Assembly: GCA_009193035.1 (NCBI GenBank)
Contig: SWDT01000142.1
Span: forward strand, 1 to 64,000
Direction of reading: 5' to 3'
DNA from: Halicephalobus mephisto
Taxonomy: Eukaryota > Nematoda > Chromadorea > Rhabditida > Panagrolaimidae
Length of the DNA stretch: 64,000 nt
Shown piece by piece: positions 9,488 to 21,260 of this stretch. A model generated the notes under the pieces. The model saw only the letters and a program-made list of their open reading frames with translations, was not told the origin of the DNA and did not search any database. The position numbers and the translations under genes are program-made. Positions within the stretch are counted from its first letter, which is position 1; each line of letters opens with the position of its first letter.

Positions 9488-12400
9488 TTATGAAAAATTC
9501 ATATTGGCTGGATTTTTCTGAAATTCCTCGACCGATGTCTGTCCAGCGGCCCGTAGTTGATTAGACCCTAAAAGGAAAAAAATTGTTATAAAATTACGAT
9601 AATATTAAAAAGTGAAAATTGGGAATAAAAAGCACATTAAAAATAAAAAAATAGAAACTACTGACTTTCTAATTCTCTTTCTTTCGCTATCCGAAGTCTT
9701 CGATATGATTGACGAAGTCTGTCCGAAGCCGTCGCTGTGAGAGACGATGGATGAGACGAGTTTATGCCTGCTTGGAAAGCCTTGATGACTCGCATCTGAA
9801 ACCCCACAAATCTAAGACTACGCAAAAAGTAAATTATGATACAGTACGATATCTAATTCCAAAACTACCAAGTGCAACTTGATTCAATATACAGTAATAG
9901 GAAAGTACTGTAGATTACTGAGATCCTGTTAAAAGGATCTAGAACTTAAGTTGTCGGAAATTACTGTGTACTGTAGAATTCAGAAGTTGTGGAAAAAGAC
10001 GAAATTCGACAGTTTTGTTTGAAAAATTTCGTTTTTTTTTTGTCATAACTTCTAAATATTACAGTCTACAGTAATCTCTGATACCCAAATTCTCTCCGGA
10101 GGATCTAGAACTTAAGTTGTCGGAAACTACTGTGTACTGTAGAATTCAGAAGTTGTAGAAAAAGACGAAATTCGACAGTTTTGTTTGAAAAATTTCGTTT
10201 TTTTTGTCATAACTTCTAAATATTACAGTCTACAGTAATCTCTGATACCTTGAACTCTAGATATCACCCGTAAGATTTCAAGGATCTACAGTACTTCCGT
10301 ATTACTGTATGACAAACCGAGTTGCACTTAGTGGTTCTAAAATTGTGGACTATATTGTAATTTCATAACAACCACAATCTTTCACAAAAAATAAAAAAAA
10401 ATAAAAATAATGCTTGAAAGAATGGTTGTCCAGGATAAATACCACTGGTGCACAAAAAACGTAACTTTTGGTACAGTAACAAATATAAATAATCATTATT
10501 ACTTTCAATTTTCGTCACAAAAGTTAGATATTTACAAAAATGTGACGATTTCGTCACAAAAGTCAAATATAAAAATTCGACGATTTTGTTACAAAAATTA
10601 AATATTTACAAAAATGTAACGATTTCGTCACTTTTTTGTTACATTTTGAAATTGTTAAAAAACCAAAAGTTACGTTTTTTTTGTGATGAATATCCGTTAC
10701 CTGAGTCTGGAGCCGAGTGAGACCAAGAAGCCAAAGCAATTGTCCAGGTCTTGCAGCATTTTGAGCAGCTGTGATTCCTCCAATTTCCTTGGTAGGTCCT
10801 CCAGCGACTTCTGGAATATCGTACTCTCCAGTGACAAGAATAGAAGTTGGCTGCACTTCTCCTCGACCAAAAGCGAAGAACTTCGGCAAAATACTACTCG
10901 GAATTGTTGCAATTATCTGAAACATTTTTTATTTTAAAAATATTTAAAATATTTAAAATATTTAAAATTTTAATAATATAATTTTTTAGAAATTTTTTTA
11001 GTTTTTTTTAATTTCAAAAATGTTTTTTTTAAAATTTTATAAATATTTTTAATTTTAAAAAGGTTTTTTTTTATTTTTAAAAGTTTTATGAATGTTTTTA
11101 ATTTTAAAAATAATTTTTTTAAAATTTTTCTTCATTTTAAAAATATTTTTTTAAATTTTTTTACTTTTAAGAGTTTTATGGATAGTTTTTAGAATTTATA
11201 CCTGTCCCCAGATGAGTTCCCCGACGCCGAAGGCAATACAGATGGCCCAGTGGACGGGAGTAAGGGGTTTTGTGGAGACCCATTGACCTCCGAACTGGAC
11301 AATGAAGAATTGGGCGATCAACGTTAGAATCCAAATGATGCAGAAGATAGGATTTGAAAAAAGTCCTTTGAAGACATTTCTTTCTCCGTGGATTTTTCTG
11401 GAATTAATTTCGTTACATAAGGTCATAAGGACGAAAGCGTTGAAGATCATTGTGAAGTGTTTCGTCGGAGGCGCTCCTGGTTTCGAATCACGGCCGTTTT
11501 CTATGTCAGGAAGATATTTGTCTCCAAAAAATAAAATTGCAAAAAGTATAATAAGCTGATACAAGGCATGTCCGACGATGTTTTTGACCATAGTCCTGGA
11601 TATTAAGGATTTCGTTCTGCCGTAGGGTTTTCGTTTCAAAAGATCTTCCGTTGGCATTTCTGTAGCCAACGCCAATGACGCTAGGGTGTCCATGATGAGG
11701 TTGACCCAGAGCATCTGGACCGCCCTCAGGGGAGAGTCGCTGATGGCGCAGCTCCCGATGAAGGCAATCGTCACGGCCACGACGTTCACAGTAAGTTGAA
11801 ATTGCAAAAATTTACTGATTGAATCATAAACGTTTCTTCCCCACATGACGGCTTTCACGATAGAAGTAAAATTATCATCTGTGAGGATGATATCCGAAGC
11901 TTCTTTAGCCACATCAGTACCAGCAATGCCCATGGCAAATCCTACATCGGCTTTCTTCAAAGCCGGAGCGTCATTAGTACCGTCTCCCGTAACAGCCACA
12001 ACTTCCCGATTCTTGGTACTTTTGGAGTCGATGATGCCCTTGACGAGGACATACTTATCCGACGGCTGAGCCCGGGCAAGAACCCGCAATTTCGGCCAAA
12101 TTTGGTCCAATTTTTGTTGTGATACTTGCCCATTTGAATCACGAATTCTAAAATTATAAATTAAATTTAAAAAATACAATTAACAAATAACTATTATTAC
12201 AAACTGGTTCTGACAAAATTCTTTTAATTTTAAAAACTACAGTAAACTAAGGAGCAATTTTTCGTGATCTAAGAAGTTCGGAGGTCATTTTTGAAGACGT
12301 GTACTGGGAATTATCGAAATCGGAACTCAAAATTCAAGGTCGAAATTCTGATTTTTCGTATTAAAACATGATTCATAAATCATTGTGATTGGGGAAATCC

Positions 12401-15400
12401 GGATGTCCAATTTTATCAACTTAAATGAAGGAATATTTTACAGTATGGAAAATTCAGATGTGTCTTAACACGAAAAATTGGAATTTTAACTTTGAATTTT
12501 GAGTTTCAATTTTGATAATACACCGTACTGATATGTTAAAAACTAAAAATGTTCTTATTAGGGTCCTATGGAATTTCTTCTTTATTTCTTTATTCTACTT
12601 GTATATCAAAGCAAAATTGCCAAGCACTAAGCACTATTACCACATATATTTAACGTATGTGGAGGCTTTTTGGTCCTTTCTCTTTTTCACTATATAAGGG
12701 CAGCTTGGGTACTGTTTGCAGGTGTCAACGTCTTCCATCATGCGCGACCCTGGGCTAGACATGACTAAGTTGTTTTCGCCCTATGGGATACGGTATTTTT
12801 TACTTTCAATTATTAAAGTTTATATGTGAAAATGTTCAATTTAGAAAAAATTACAATATTAAATAATTCCCAAAAGCGGTTTGGTTAAATGTGAATTTAA
12901 AAAATAAACTTACCTAGCATTGAATTCTTTTCCTTCTAAGGCAAGGAAGTCACCTCCAGGCTTCAGAATCCCGCAAGCTGTAGCGATGGAACGAGCGGTG
13001 TTGATGTTGTCTCCAGTGACCATTCTGACGGTGATTCCGGCCCTTTGGCATTTGGCGATGGCCTCGGGGACTTCCGGACGAACGGGGTCCTGGATTCCGA
13101 CGACAGCGATCGCGGTCATATTTTTTTGAATTTCTTCTTCGTCTTCCCAGTTAGGTTCTCCAGAAATAATTACATCGTTTTCAGAAGCATTTTCGAAAAG
13201 ATAATCCTTGTAAGCAAGTCCAATCGTCCTCAACCCGTCAGAAGCCATAGGTTCAATGACGTTTCTTGTCATTTCTTGCAATTTATCCTCATCAAATGGA
13301 TCGATTTTTCCATCAATTCCAAACATGTATTTACATCTGGACAAAATTATTTCAGAAGCCCCTTTGGCATACACTCTATATCCCGCGTTATCAGGCAGCG
13401 TGATCACCGTCATCATAGATTTCCTCATTGAATTGAAAGTGTAGACTTTTGTTAAATCTTTTTCGGTGATTCTTTTTCTGATTTCTTCGTAACTTTTTCC
13501 CAAATCCATCACGAATCCCAGAAGAGCACATTCTGTTTTGTTTCCCAGCTGAAAAATTATTTTTTAAAATAACAAATTTATCAAATTATAAGAATTTTTA
13601 AATTTCACAAAATGGTCCTGAAACGAAAAGTCGAAATTTTCCAATCGAGACCAAAAAGTGTAAAATTTTATGTTGATATGAATTTAGAAAAATTCAATCA
13701 TGATTATATTATTTCAAAAAAAATGAAATTGATTCTGTTGCGAAATGGTCCCGAAACGAAAACTTAAAATTTTCGAGTTGGGACCTAAACTTTAGTTTCG
13801 TTTTTTGTTGCTTTAAAAAAATATAATCGTAATTATTCTAAAAATTAAAAATCATTATTTCTCACGAAATGGTCCCAAAACGAATTTTTAGAGATTTTTA
13901 AAATCAAAAATAATCTACATGAGAATTTTGGTCTTACATGATTACTTCATAATCCTACACAATTTCGTAATTAATCATATATTATAAAAATCCAAATTTT
14001 AAATTATTAGAAACTACAATAATTGTTTCATAATTTTATGATTTCGAAATTTGTTTTTTTAGAAATATTTTTTTAGAAGAGCTTCTAAATTACCGTAAAC
14101 AAGATAGATGATCCTAATCTACTTTTTAAAATCAATTTTCATATATCATCTGATTTCGAAATATGCTTTTTCAGAAATATGTTTGTTTAGAAATATTTAG
14201 AAATTTCTAAATTACAGTAGTTGAGATAATTGACTCTATATCTATTTTCAAAAATCAATTTTCACATATCATCTGATTTCGAAATTTGTTTTTAAAAAGG
14301 TTTAGAAATATCTAAATTACCGTAAACAAGATAGATGATCCTAATCTACTTTCAAAAATCAATTTTCATATATCATCTGATTTCGAAATTTATTTTTTCA
14401 GAAATATGTTTGTTTAGAAACATTTACAAATTTCTAAATTACAGTAGTTGAGATAATTGACTATATCTATTTTCAAAAATTAATTTTTATACATAAAAAT
14501 TCTAAAATTTTATATATCATAATCAACCCCAAAGTACCGCATCCAACGGGTTGATTTCGTTATTGTTTATAAAAGACGGGAAATAAAGATTAAACAGGTG
14601 CACAAATTTCCTGCTGAATCATCAAACAAAAATGGAAAAAAGCAAAAATTCCAAAAATCATTCAATAAATCCTGGAAAATGACTTTTAGCTATTATTTCG
14701 TTTTTATTTTTTTATATTTCGTAAATCCTAATTTGTCCGAAATTCAAAAAAGACAAATCCCAGCTCCGTATATCTGCGGATCAGAAGAATTCAGATTCTA
14801 CAGTAATTCTCGTAAGTTTAAAAAAAATAAAAAATAAATAAAAATAAATTTAGCTTGTGATTACTATGACTTGTGTCCCTTGGGGGGTTTCAAAATGCAT
14901 TTTGCATGTTATTCCAATTCTGATTGCCAGAGGCAAAATTCAACTTGGACTTGTCAAAACTACTGTTGCTGTTCCGAACCCTTGGTCCTCAACCCCGATT
15001 TCCCCCCTGCGTACCCACCCCAGCCATTCTTCGACAATTCTGCCTCTGGCATTGAGAATCTTCATCAACTTATATTTTTGATTATTTTCTTAATTATGAA
15101 TTTTCTCTAAATTGAATCTCAAAAATAAAAAAAACTTACTTGTGTTCTTTGTTGTCCTGGAATCGTGGATTCGTGTACTTGAGAACTGTAGCCGCTGTTG
15201 ACGGAGATTCCTTCGATCAAAAGATCCCTGGTCTTGTTCTCCAGTTGCTCAAATTTGGGCATTGTTTCTCGATAAAATTTTTCTGAAAATTAAGTTTTCA
15301 AAGTACAGTACAATTTACAATTTGAAAACTATTGGTTGCAATTTGGTTGAAATAATGTAACTTCTGATTCAGAAGCTTTAGAAATATTATATTTGATTAA

Positions 15401-18400
15401 AACTATAGAGCTTTAAGCATTCTAATAATCTATAGTACTTTTCTACTACTGTATTATAAACTAAATTACAAGAAACAGATTGTCATCCATAACGTCGCAA
15501 CTATTGGTTGAAATTTGTTTGAAATAGTATAACTTCTGATTCAGAAGCTTTAGAAATATTATGTTTGATTAAAACTATAGAGCTTTAAGCATTCTAACAA
15601 TCTATAGTACTTTTCTACTACTGTATTATAAACTAAATTATAACCAATAGTTTCAAAAGTATACATCATAATGCGTATGGGCATCTTGCTTACCATTGAT
15701 AAAACTCTGAACTACGGTCATTCTATTGGTTGTTAGTGTGCCAGTTTTGTCGGAACAGATACTCGTTGCATTTCCCATGGTTTCACAAGCGTCTAGATGT
15801 CTAACTAAGTTGTTATCTTTCATCATCTTCTTGACGGAGTACGTAAGGGCAAGGGTAATTGCCAATGGCAATCCCTCAGGAACAGCAATAACGAGGACAG
15901 TAACCCCGATGATGATGAACTTGACAAAGTAAGAAATGTCTCCAGTTGTGAAGCTTTGGCCTTTGACAAGGTAATGTGTGATACAGTACCTCACAATCAG
16001 GATTATTACTGTAGCTGCTGCAACGACGGAACCGATGTAGCCGATTTGGATTGCGAGATTTGAAAGTTTTCCTTGAAGAACAGATTTCGTTTTTCCTTCA
16101 TTTGGTTCTCCGACATCGATTTGATGAACAGGTTTTTCGGTTTTCTGATCGAGACCATTTACTTGGACAGTTTCGAGATTATTTTTTTCTTCTTTTTTCT
16201 GTTTGTCATCATTTTTGTCACTTTTCGTAGCACCCAGAAGGGTCATGATAATGCCCGTCTGAGAATTCACACCGACGGCCGTCACGAGCATCCTGCCGCT
16301 GCCTTCCATGGCGTGAGTGCCCGAAAGCAGAATAGGATCAGTATCTGGACTTTTTCGAATCAGATCAGATTCTCCAGTAAGTGAAGATTCATCTAATTTT
16401 AAATCATTACTCTGGATAATAACTCCATCTGCAGGCAACAAATCACCGTATTTTACCCTAGCAATATCGCCAACTACCATGTCGTGGATAGTGATGTCGA
16501 TAGGTTCTCCGTCACGAATAACGGAAAATTTATGTTCTGTTTCTATTTTTGATTGAAGACCTCTGAATTGTTTTTCTTTAGACCAGTCATTCAAAGCAGT
16601 AACCAATACTACCACCAACACAGCCACCAAAATCGCCGCACCTTCGATCCAATTCGCCGATTGTTCGCTTGGATCACTGTGAGAGTCGTCAGGAGGTTTG
16701 TAGAACGAAAGTCCCAAAGAAATACCGGCAGATATAAGTAAAATAATCAAAGTAATATCTTGAATAGCTTCCCAAGCAAGTCTGAAGAAAGATTTCGAAG
16801 GATTTGGAGGAATTTCATTTTTTCCAAATACTGCTCTCCTTTTTTCCAAGTTTGATTTCTCGTTTGAGATTCCATGATTAGGATCGGATTTAAGCTTAGC
16901 ACAAAGGCCTTCCACTCCGCCGTACTGGGAAGTAATCTAAAATTATTTTTGTTACTTATTCGGATGGGATTTCTTCGATCAAAACACAATTAATTTAGAA
17001 ACCATGGTCCCGGAACGAAAGTCCCTGAGTGTCAATTAATTAGTTTACTGTAGATCCAAATTCGAACTTGAAAATTGACAGATTCGAACTAGTTAATGCT
17101 CATAGTATCGTACCATTGTTAAAATGTAAATTGGTCCTGACACGACTGACTCAAAAATTGTTCACACGCGATATACTGTAAGAAAATCATCGTCTCGTTG
17201 TCGTTTTTGGCTTTGTAATCTAATTTTAATACCAAACTGATTATTGTCAATGATCCCTATTATTCAGGCCGTACAACAGTTGCTCCTCTTTGACTCGGGC
17301 TCATTTACAAATTTCTTTAAATTAATTTTTTTTTATTTAATTAAGATATTAAGTTAATTTAACTGTTGAAAAATTAATAAAAACGAAAGAAATTACATAA
17401 AATTTACGAAATAGATGAAACAACTGTCGCCAGGGGCATCTATCGCCAGGGGGTATGTATTTCCAAGGGGCATTTGTAGTACAGTTATTATTCATAGTTC
17501 CTATCTTCCTATACTGTCGAGGACCACTCCAGGAACCACAACAGTTAGATCCGAAAATTGGATATTTCGAAAGTCGGAAAATCCTATGTTGCACATTAGA
17601 TACAAAAAGAAGCGTAATTTTTAGTACAGTAACAAATACAAATCGTCATTATTACTTTTAATTTTTGTCATAACAGTCAAATTTTATAAAAATATGACAA
17701 TTATATTGCATTTCGCAATTGTTACAGAACTAAAAGTTACGTTCTTTTTTGTGTATACGGTATTTTTATTTGTAGTATTGTTGCTATGTGGAATAATTAT
17801 GTTTCCTTTCTCTTTAGTCACTATGTATTCTACTACAAAGATTAGTGTAATTTTAAGGTTGTCGAAGAAGAATCAAAAATCACACAAGGGGGGTGTAGGG
17901 GAAGAATCAAAAATCACACGAGGGGGGTATAGAAGAAGAATCAAAAATCACACAGAGTGGTTATCGAAGAAGAATCAAAAATCACACAGAGTGGTTATCG
18001 AAGAAGAATCAAAAATCACACGAGGGGGGTATAGAAGAAGAATCAAAAATCACACAGAGGAGGTTGTCGGTGAAGCTTCACTAATCGGCCAAATTTGTCA
18101 TTTTTGTTCATGGAACCAGTAGTCAGTATGTGGACAAGGTTATCCACAATAAAAACAAAAAATAATAGAGAATAACGAATTTAAAAAATATATTGAAAAT
18201 TCAATATTCAGTTCATTATTTGAAAAAATAAATTCTATGAAATTTGTTAATTTTTAGAATAAGATTTTTTTACTTTTTTATGTAGAATTTTAGATGTTTT
18301 AAAATTTTAATCAAAAAAAATTTAAAATAGAATCCAAAGATTCAGAATCTGAAGTCAGAATTGGAAATTGGTCTTTAGAATTCTTAGTCCGAAGTCAGAA

Positions 18401-18984
18401 TCTGAAGTTTTTAGTCTGAAATCAGAACCAGAAGTTGACCTTCAAAATTCAGAAGTCCTGAATCTGAAGTCAGAATCAGAAGTTGACCTTCAAAATTCAG
18501 AAGTCCTGAATCTGAAATCAGAACCAGAAATTGACCTTCAGAATCCGAAGATTGAAAATCAGAAGTCAGAATTAGAGGTTTATCTTCAGAATCTACAGAT
18601 CCAAAATCCCGAATTCTGGAGATGAACCTTTAATTTTGGCTTCAGATTTCGAACCTTTGGATTCTGAAGACCAACTTCTGATTCTGATTTCATATTTAAG
18701 ATCTCTAGATTCTGAAGATCAATTTCTGACTTCAGATTTAAAATTCTGAAGTTCAACTTTGGATTCTGAATCTGCCGATTCTATTTTAAACTTTTTTTAT
18801 TAAAATTTTAAAACATTTGAAATTTCTTTAAAAAGTCAAAAATTACATAAAATAGTTTTTAAAATCGTGAGATTTATTAATATTAATCAAAAGGGATACA
18901 ACTGACCTTCTCAAGAGCATCAGCACCTCGATGCTCCATCAACTGACGGAGTTCGGCAAGGGTGATTTGGAATTCGGAAGTCAT
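9488..18984 (-). CDS. PMCA: Plasma-membrane Ca2+-transporting ATPase (P2B type)
   Basis: Eight minus-strand exons: 18984..18907, 16936..15694, 15282..15140, 13548..12914, 12147..11202, 10916..10701, 9795..9666 and 9567..9488. They give 1156 aa with phase kept throughout. The pump exports cytosolic Ca2+ across the plasma membrane. Seen in order: N-terminal [19 protein letters not shown], actuator motif LTGES, PEGLP in membrane segment 4, the phosphorylation site DKTGTLT near residue 422, KGASE in the nucleotide domain, [20 protein letters not shown], then the C-terminal membrane segments. The calmodulin-binding region [13 protein letters not shown] spans the exon 6/7 junction and continues MRVIKAF. 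The model ends in a short tail (NPANMNFS); other C-terminal exons from alternative splicing are likely but unproven. Caenorhabditis has three paralogues (mca-1 to mca-3), and I did not assign one. Long introns carry inverted-repeat elements, tandem repeats and one nested gene. Confidence 0.93.
9855..10344. mobile_element. MITE-like inverted-repeat element A, in PMCA intron
   Basis: The left end (AAGTGCAACTTGATT, then TACAGTAATAGGAAAGTACT) and the right end read in reverse (AAGTGCAACTCGGTT, then TACAGTAATACGGAAGTACT) match over about 55-60 bp with a few differences. Between the arms lie two direct copies of an ~85-bp block (AAGTTGTCGGAAA..ACTGTGTACTGTAG). No transposase frame is present. A clear target-site duplication was not seen. 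Confidence 0.8.
10451..10685. mobile_element. MITE-like inverted-repeat element B, copy 1
   Basis: Terminal inverted repeats CACAAAAAACGTAACTTTTG and its reverse complement (CAAAAGTTACGTTTTTTTTG) bound a 235-bp element rich in TTTGTCACAAAAGT and TACAAAAATGTGACG blocks. It ends 15 bp from the donor of the PMCA calmodulin-binding exon. A second, shorter copy is at 17601-17755. Confidence 0.85.
12500..12800. other. Intron segment without a gene
   Basis: This lies within the PMCA intron between 12148 and 12913. It is AT-rich apart from a less AT-rich patch at 12700-12790. A 61-residue frame on the plus strand shows no coding signature. Nothing else is recognised. Confidence 0.4.
13600..14530. 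repeat. Intronic repeats in PMCA: AAATGGTC..CGAAA family and alternating blocks
   Basis: At 13606-13900 three copies of an AAATGGTCC..AAACGAA block belong to a family found all over the window. At 14040-14500 two alternating block types (TACCGTAAACAAGATAGATG and TACAGTAGTTGAGATAATTG), each followed by TTTCATATATCATCTGATTT, repeat in tandem with a period of about 115 bp. Confidence 0.65.
14679..15110 (+). CDS. Small secreted or GPI-anchored Cys-rich protein nested in PMCA intron
   Basis: Exons 14679..14811 and 14854..15110 (intron 42 bp, phase 1) give 129 aa on the strand opposite PMCA, entirely inside the PMCA intron between 13549 and 15139. It ends only 29 bp from a PMCA exon. The start ATG at 14679 opens a strong signal peptide ([20 protein letters not shown]). 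The mature part has nine cysteines, including [18 protein letters not shown], a pattern reminiscent of WAP- or EB-type disulfide modules but not assignable. A Pro-rich spacer follows (PPAYPPQP), then a hydrophobic C-terminus preceded by Asn-Ser-Ala-Ser-Gly, which looks like a GPI-attachment signal. The family is not recognised. The intact frame, consensus splice sites and signal peptide argue for a real gene. Confidence 0.7.
15313..15650. repeat. Head-to-tail dimer of a ~165-bp element
   Basis: Two near-identical units each run CTATTGGTTGCAATTTG through TTCTGATTCAGAAGCTTTAG to TACTTTTCTACTACTGTATT. The unit contains the palindrome CTGATTCAG. A diverged dimer with the same landmarks lies at 56790-57105 in the atlastin gene. 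Confidence 0.75.
17601..17755. mobile_element. MITE-like inverted-repeat element B, copy 2
   Basis: The ends CAAAAAGAAGCGTAATTTTT and ACTAAAAGTTACGTTC..TTTTTTGTG are inverted copies of each other. They match the ends of the element at 10451-10685, as does the internal TACAGTAACAAATA. The element appears bounded by TA dinucleotides and is shortened relative to copy 1. It lies in the first intron of PMCA. Confidence 0.75.
17857..18070. repeat. Minisatellite, about six 33-bp units
   Basis: Units of about 33 bp read GAAGAATCAAAAATCACAC followed by GAGGGGGGTATA or AGAGTGGTTATC. Because 33 is a multiple of three the array stays open as a frame (SKKNQKSH repeated), but it sits inside the first PMCA intron with no coding context. 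Confidence 0.8.
18296..18820. repeat. 525-bp foldback of GAATCTGAAGTCAGAATC repeats
   Basis: The left edge (TTTTAAAATTTTAAT..AAAATAGAATC) is the reverse complement of the right edge. The left arm is a run of CAGAATCTGAAGT units, the right arm a run of the complementary units (GATTCTGAAGA..CTTCTGATTC). The whole would fold into one long imperfect hairpin. It lies in PMCA intron 1, just downstream of the first coding exon. Confidence 0.75.
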
Positions 18985-19184
18985 CGTAAATTTTCTTTGG
19001 AAAAATTTGTTTTTGATGTATTAGTAGCTATCAGTACAAACAGCAAATTAATACAAATCAATTTTTTACGAGCATGACGTCACAATATTGAACACCCGTG
19101 ATTTTTTCGAAGATAATTGTCCTAAAATTACTTTGATAAAAATCATCAAAATTTAAATTTCACACACGATAGGGCCAATGAGAC

Positions 19185-19580
19185 AAAATATAAGAGAAAA
19201 AAATATTAAACTAATTATAATATCCGAAAATCTTGCAGAATGTTGTTATCACCATGGCCTAGATGCCTGAGCCCAATCCCGAAAGCCGATTTTTACACAT
19301 AATTAGTAATTTATCTCATACCTTATATTTTTTCCTCTTATGTTTTTCCGTTCATGGATCTTCAGGCAGTAGGAAAAAATATAAGAGAAAAAAATATAAA
19401 AAAAAAATTTAAAAGAAAAAAAATATTAAACCAATTATAATATCCCGAAATCTTGCAGAATGTTGTTATCACCATGGCCTAGATGCCTAAGCCCAATCCC
19501 AAAAGCCGATTTTTACACATAATTAGTAATTTATCTTATACCTTATATTTTTTCCTCTTATATGTTTTCCGTTCACGACG
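19185..19580. repeat. Direct duplication of a palindromic ~160-bp element
   Basis: Two copies (about 19185-19345 and 19395-19570) each begin with ATAAGAGAAAAAAATAT and end with its inverse (ATATTTTTTCCTCTTAT). Each encloses a nearly identical 70-bp core, for example CAGAATGTTGTTATCACCAT and GCCTAGATGCCT. The core is less AT-rich than everything around it. The pair lies 200-600 bp upstream of the PMCA start codon. Confidence 0.75.
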
Positions 19581-20049
19581 ATAGGATAACCCGTGGGTTG
19601 TTGACTAGTCTATTCGTGGAAATGATAAGATAAAATTATTACGTCACAAGCCCTAAAGGTCATAAAATTCATGTTTTTATCCTATTACGATTATTCAAAT
19701 CAGTTTCGGATTACAGTAATCAGGAAGAAGAATATTTTGAGCCAAAAGTGATCGGTACACAAACAAAACAAAAAAATAAAATTTTAAACTTTTAAAAAAA
19801 ATAAAAAATTTCGAAAAAATAAGAAAATTTTAAAAAAAATAAGAAAATTTTCAATCTAAAAATAACAGTTATATGAATCACCTAAGGGTAAAAACAATAA
19901 AAAAATCAATTCTCGAAAATTGATCAAACTCCAGAAAATGCATCATAGAAATCTTAAGAAATTGAAATGATCAACTACGATAAATCCCGGGACCATTTTT
20001 TTGCGTTAAATCGGCTTACAAATAAGGGTTTCCAAGATTTGGAAAAATC

Positions 20050-20330
20050 CAACTGGTCGTAAAAAAAAATAAATTTAAAAAAAAATTAATTAAAATTATT
20101 TTTAATTTCACTAAAATTGTAAAAAAAATAAAAATAATTTTAAAAAAGTTTAATTTTATTAAAATTGTAAAAAAATAAAAATAATTTTAAAAAAATTCAA
20201 TTTTATTAAAATTGTAAAAAAAATTAAAATAATTTTAATTATTTTTTTAAAAATTCAATTTTATTAAAATTATAAAAAAATAAAAATAATTTTTTTAAAA
20301 TTCAATTTCACTAAAATTGTAAAAAGTAAA
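20050..20330. repeat. AT-rich tandem array, ~50-bp units
   Basis: About five units read AAAATAATTTTAAAAAA followed by TTCAATTTTATTAAAATTGT. Confidence 0.6.
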
Positions 20331-21039
20331 AAACAAAAATCAGATATGACTCCCACACTTCGATCAATCAAATTCTAGAAGATGTAAAAAATTGATAAAA
20401 ATCTTTAATTTTCCTGAATAAGAAAAAAATAAGTTTTCTTAAAATTTTAAATAACAAGAAAAAATAACTTTTCAAAAAAAAATTAAAATAAAAAAAATAA
20501 TTTTTTAAAATTAAATTTTCTTTTAAATTTAACTTTTTTTATTTTTTTTAAATTTAATTTTATTTTTTTATCTTTTTTAAATTTTTTAATAAAAATTTAT
20601 TTTTGATACAAGTTTTTATAAAAATCTATAATTTTTTATACAAGTTATAGCTTACTGTAGAGTTTTAAAAAACGAAAAAATCTGTTGCCAGAGGCGAAAA
20701 ATGGAATTTTAAAACTTATGGAGGTTAAAGCGGGAAATCGTGGCGGAAAAGACCGATTTTCTTGGACCGGATAATAACACGGTTCTTTGAGAATTGCCTT
20801 AGGCGAAAAAGTGTATCAAACTGCAGTTAAAAACAAGAAAATCGAGAAAACGTTCCGCTCTAAGAAAGGTGGAAGTGTTGTGAAAAAATAAGTTTGTATT
20901 CGGTCCTTAAAGTTGTGGCCTAAGGGATTAGACAACTTAAGAAACAAAATTAAATCCAATAAGCCTTTTGAAATATTTTTGAGTAACAACATCAATAATT
21001 CTCAACTTTTTTAAAAAACCGAAGAAAATTAAAAAATTA

Positions 21040-21260
21040 ATAATCGTAAAAAAATAAAAAATCAATAATTTTAATTAAAAAGTTATAAATACTTTTATTT
21101 AAAAAATTCAAAAATAATGATTTTAATAAAAAAAATTTTAAATACTTTTATTTAAAAAATTCAAAAATCAATAATTTTAATTAAAAAGTTTTAAATATTT
21201 TTATTTAAAAAATTTAAAAATTAATAATTTTAATAAAAAAATTTAAATACTTTTATTTTA
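21040..21260. repeat. AT-rich tandem array, ~60-bp units
   Basis: About four copies of AATTTTAATTAAAAAGTTTT followed by AAATACTTTTATTTAAAAAA. Confidence 0.6.
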
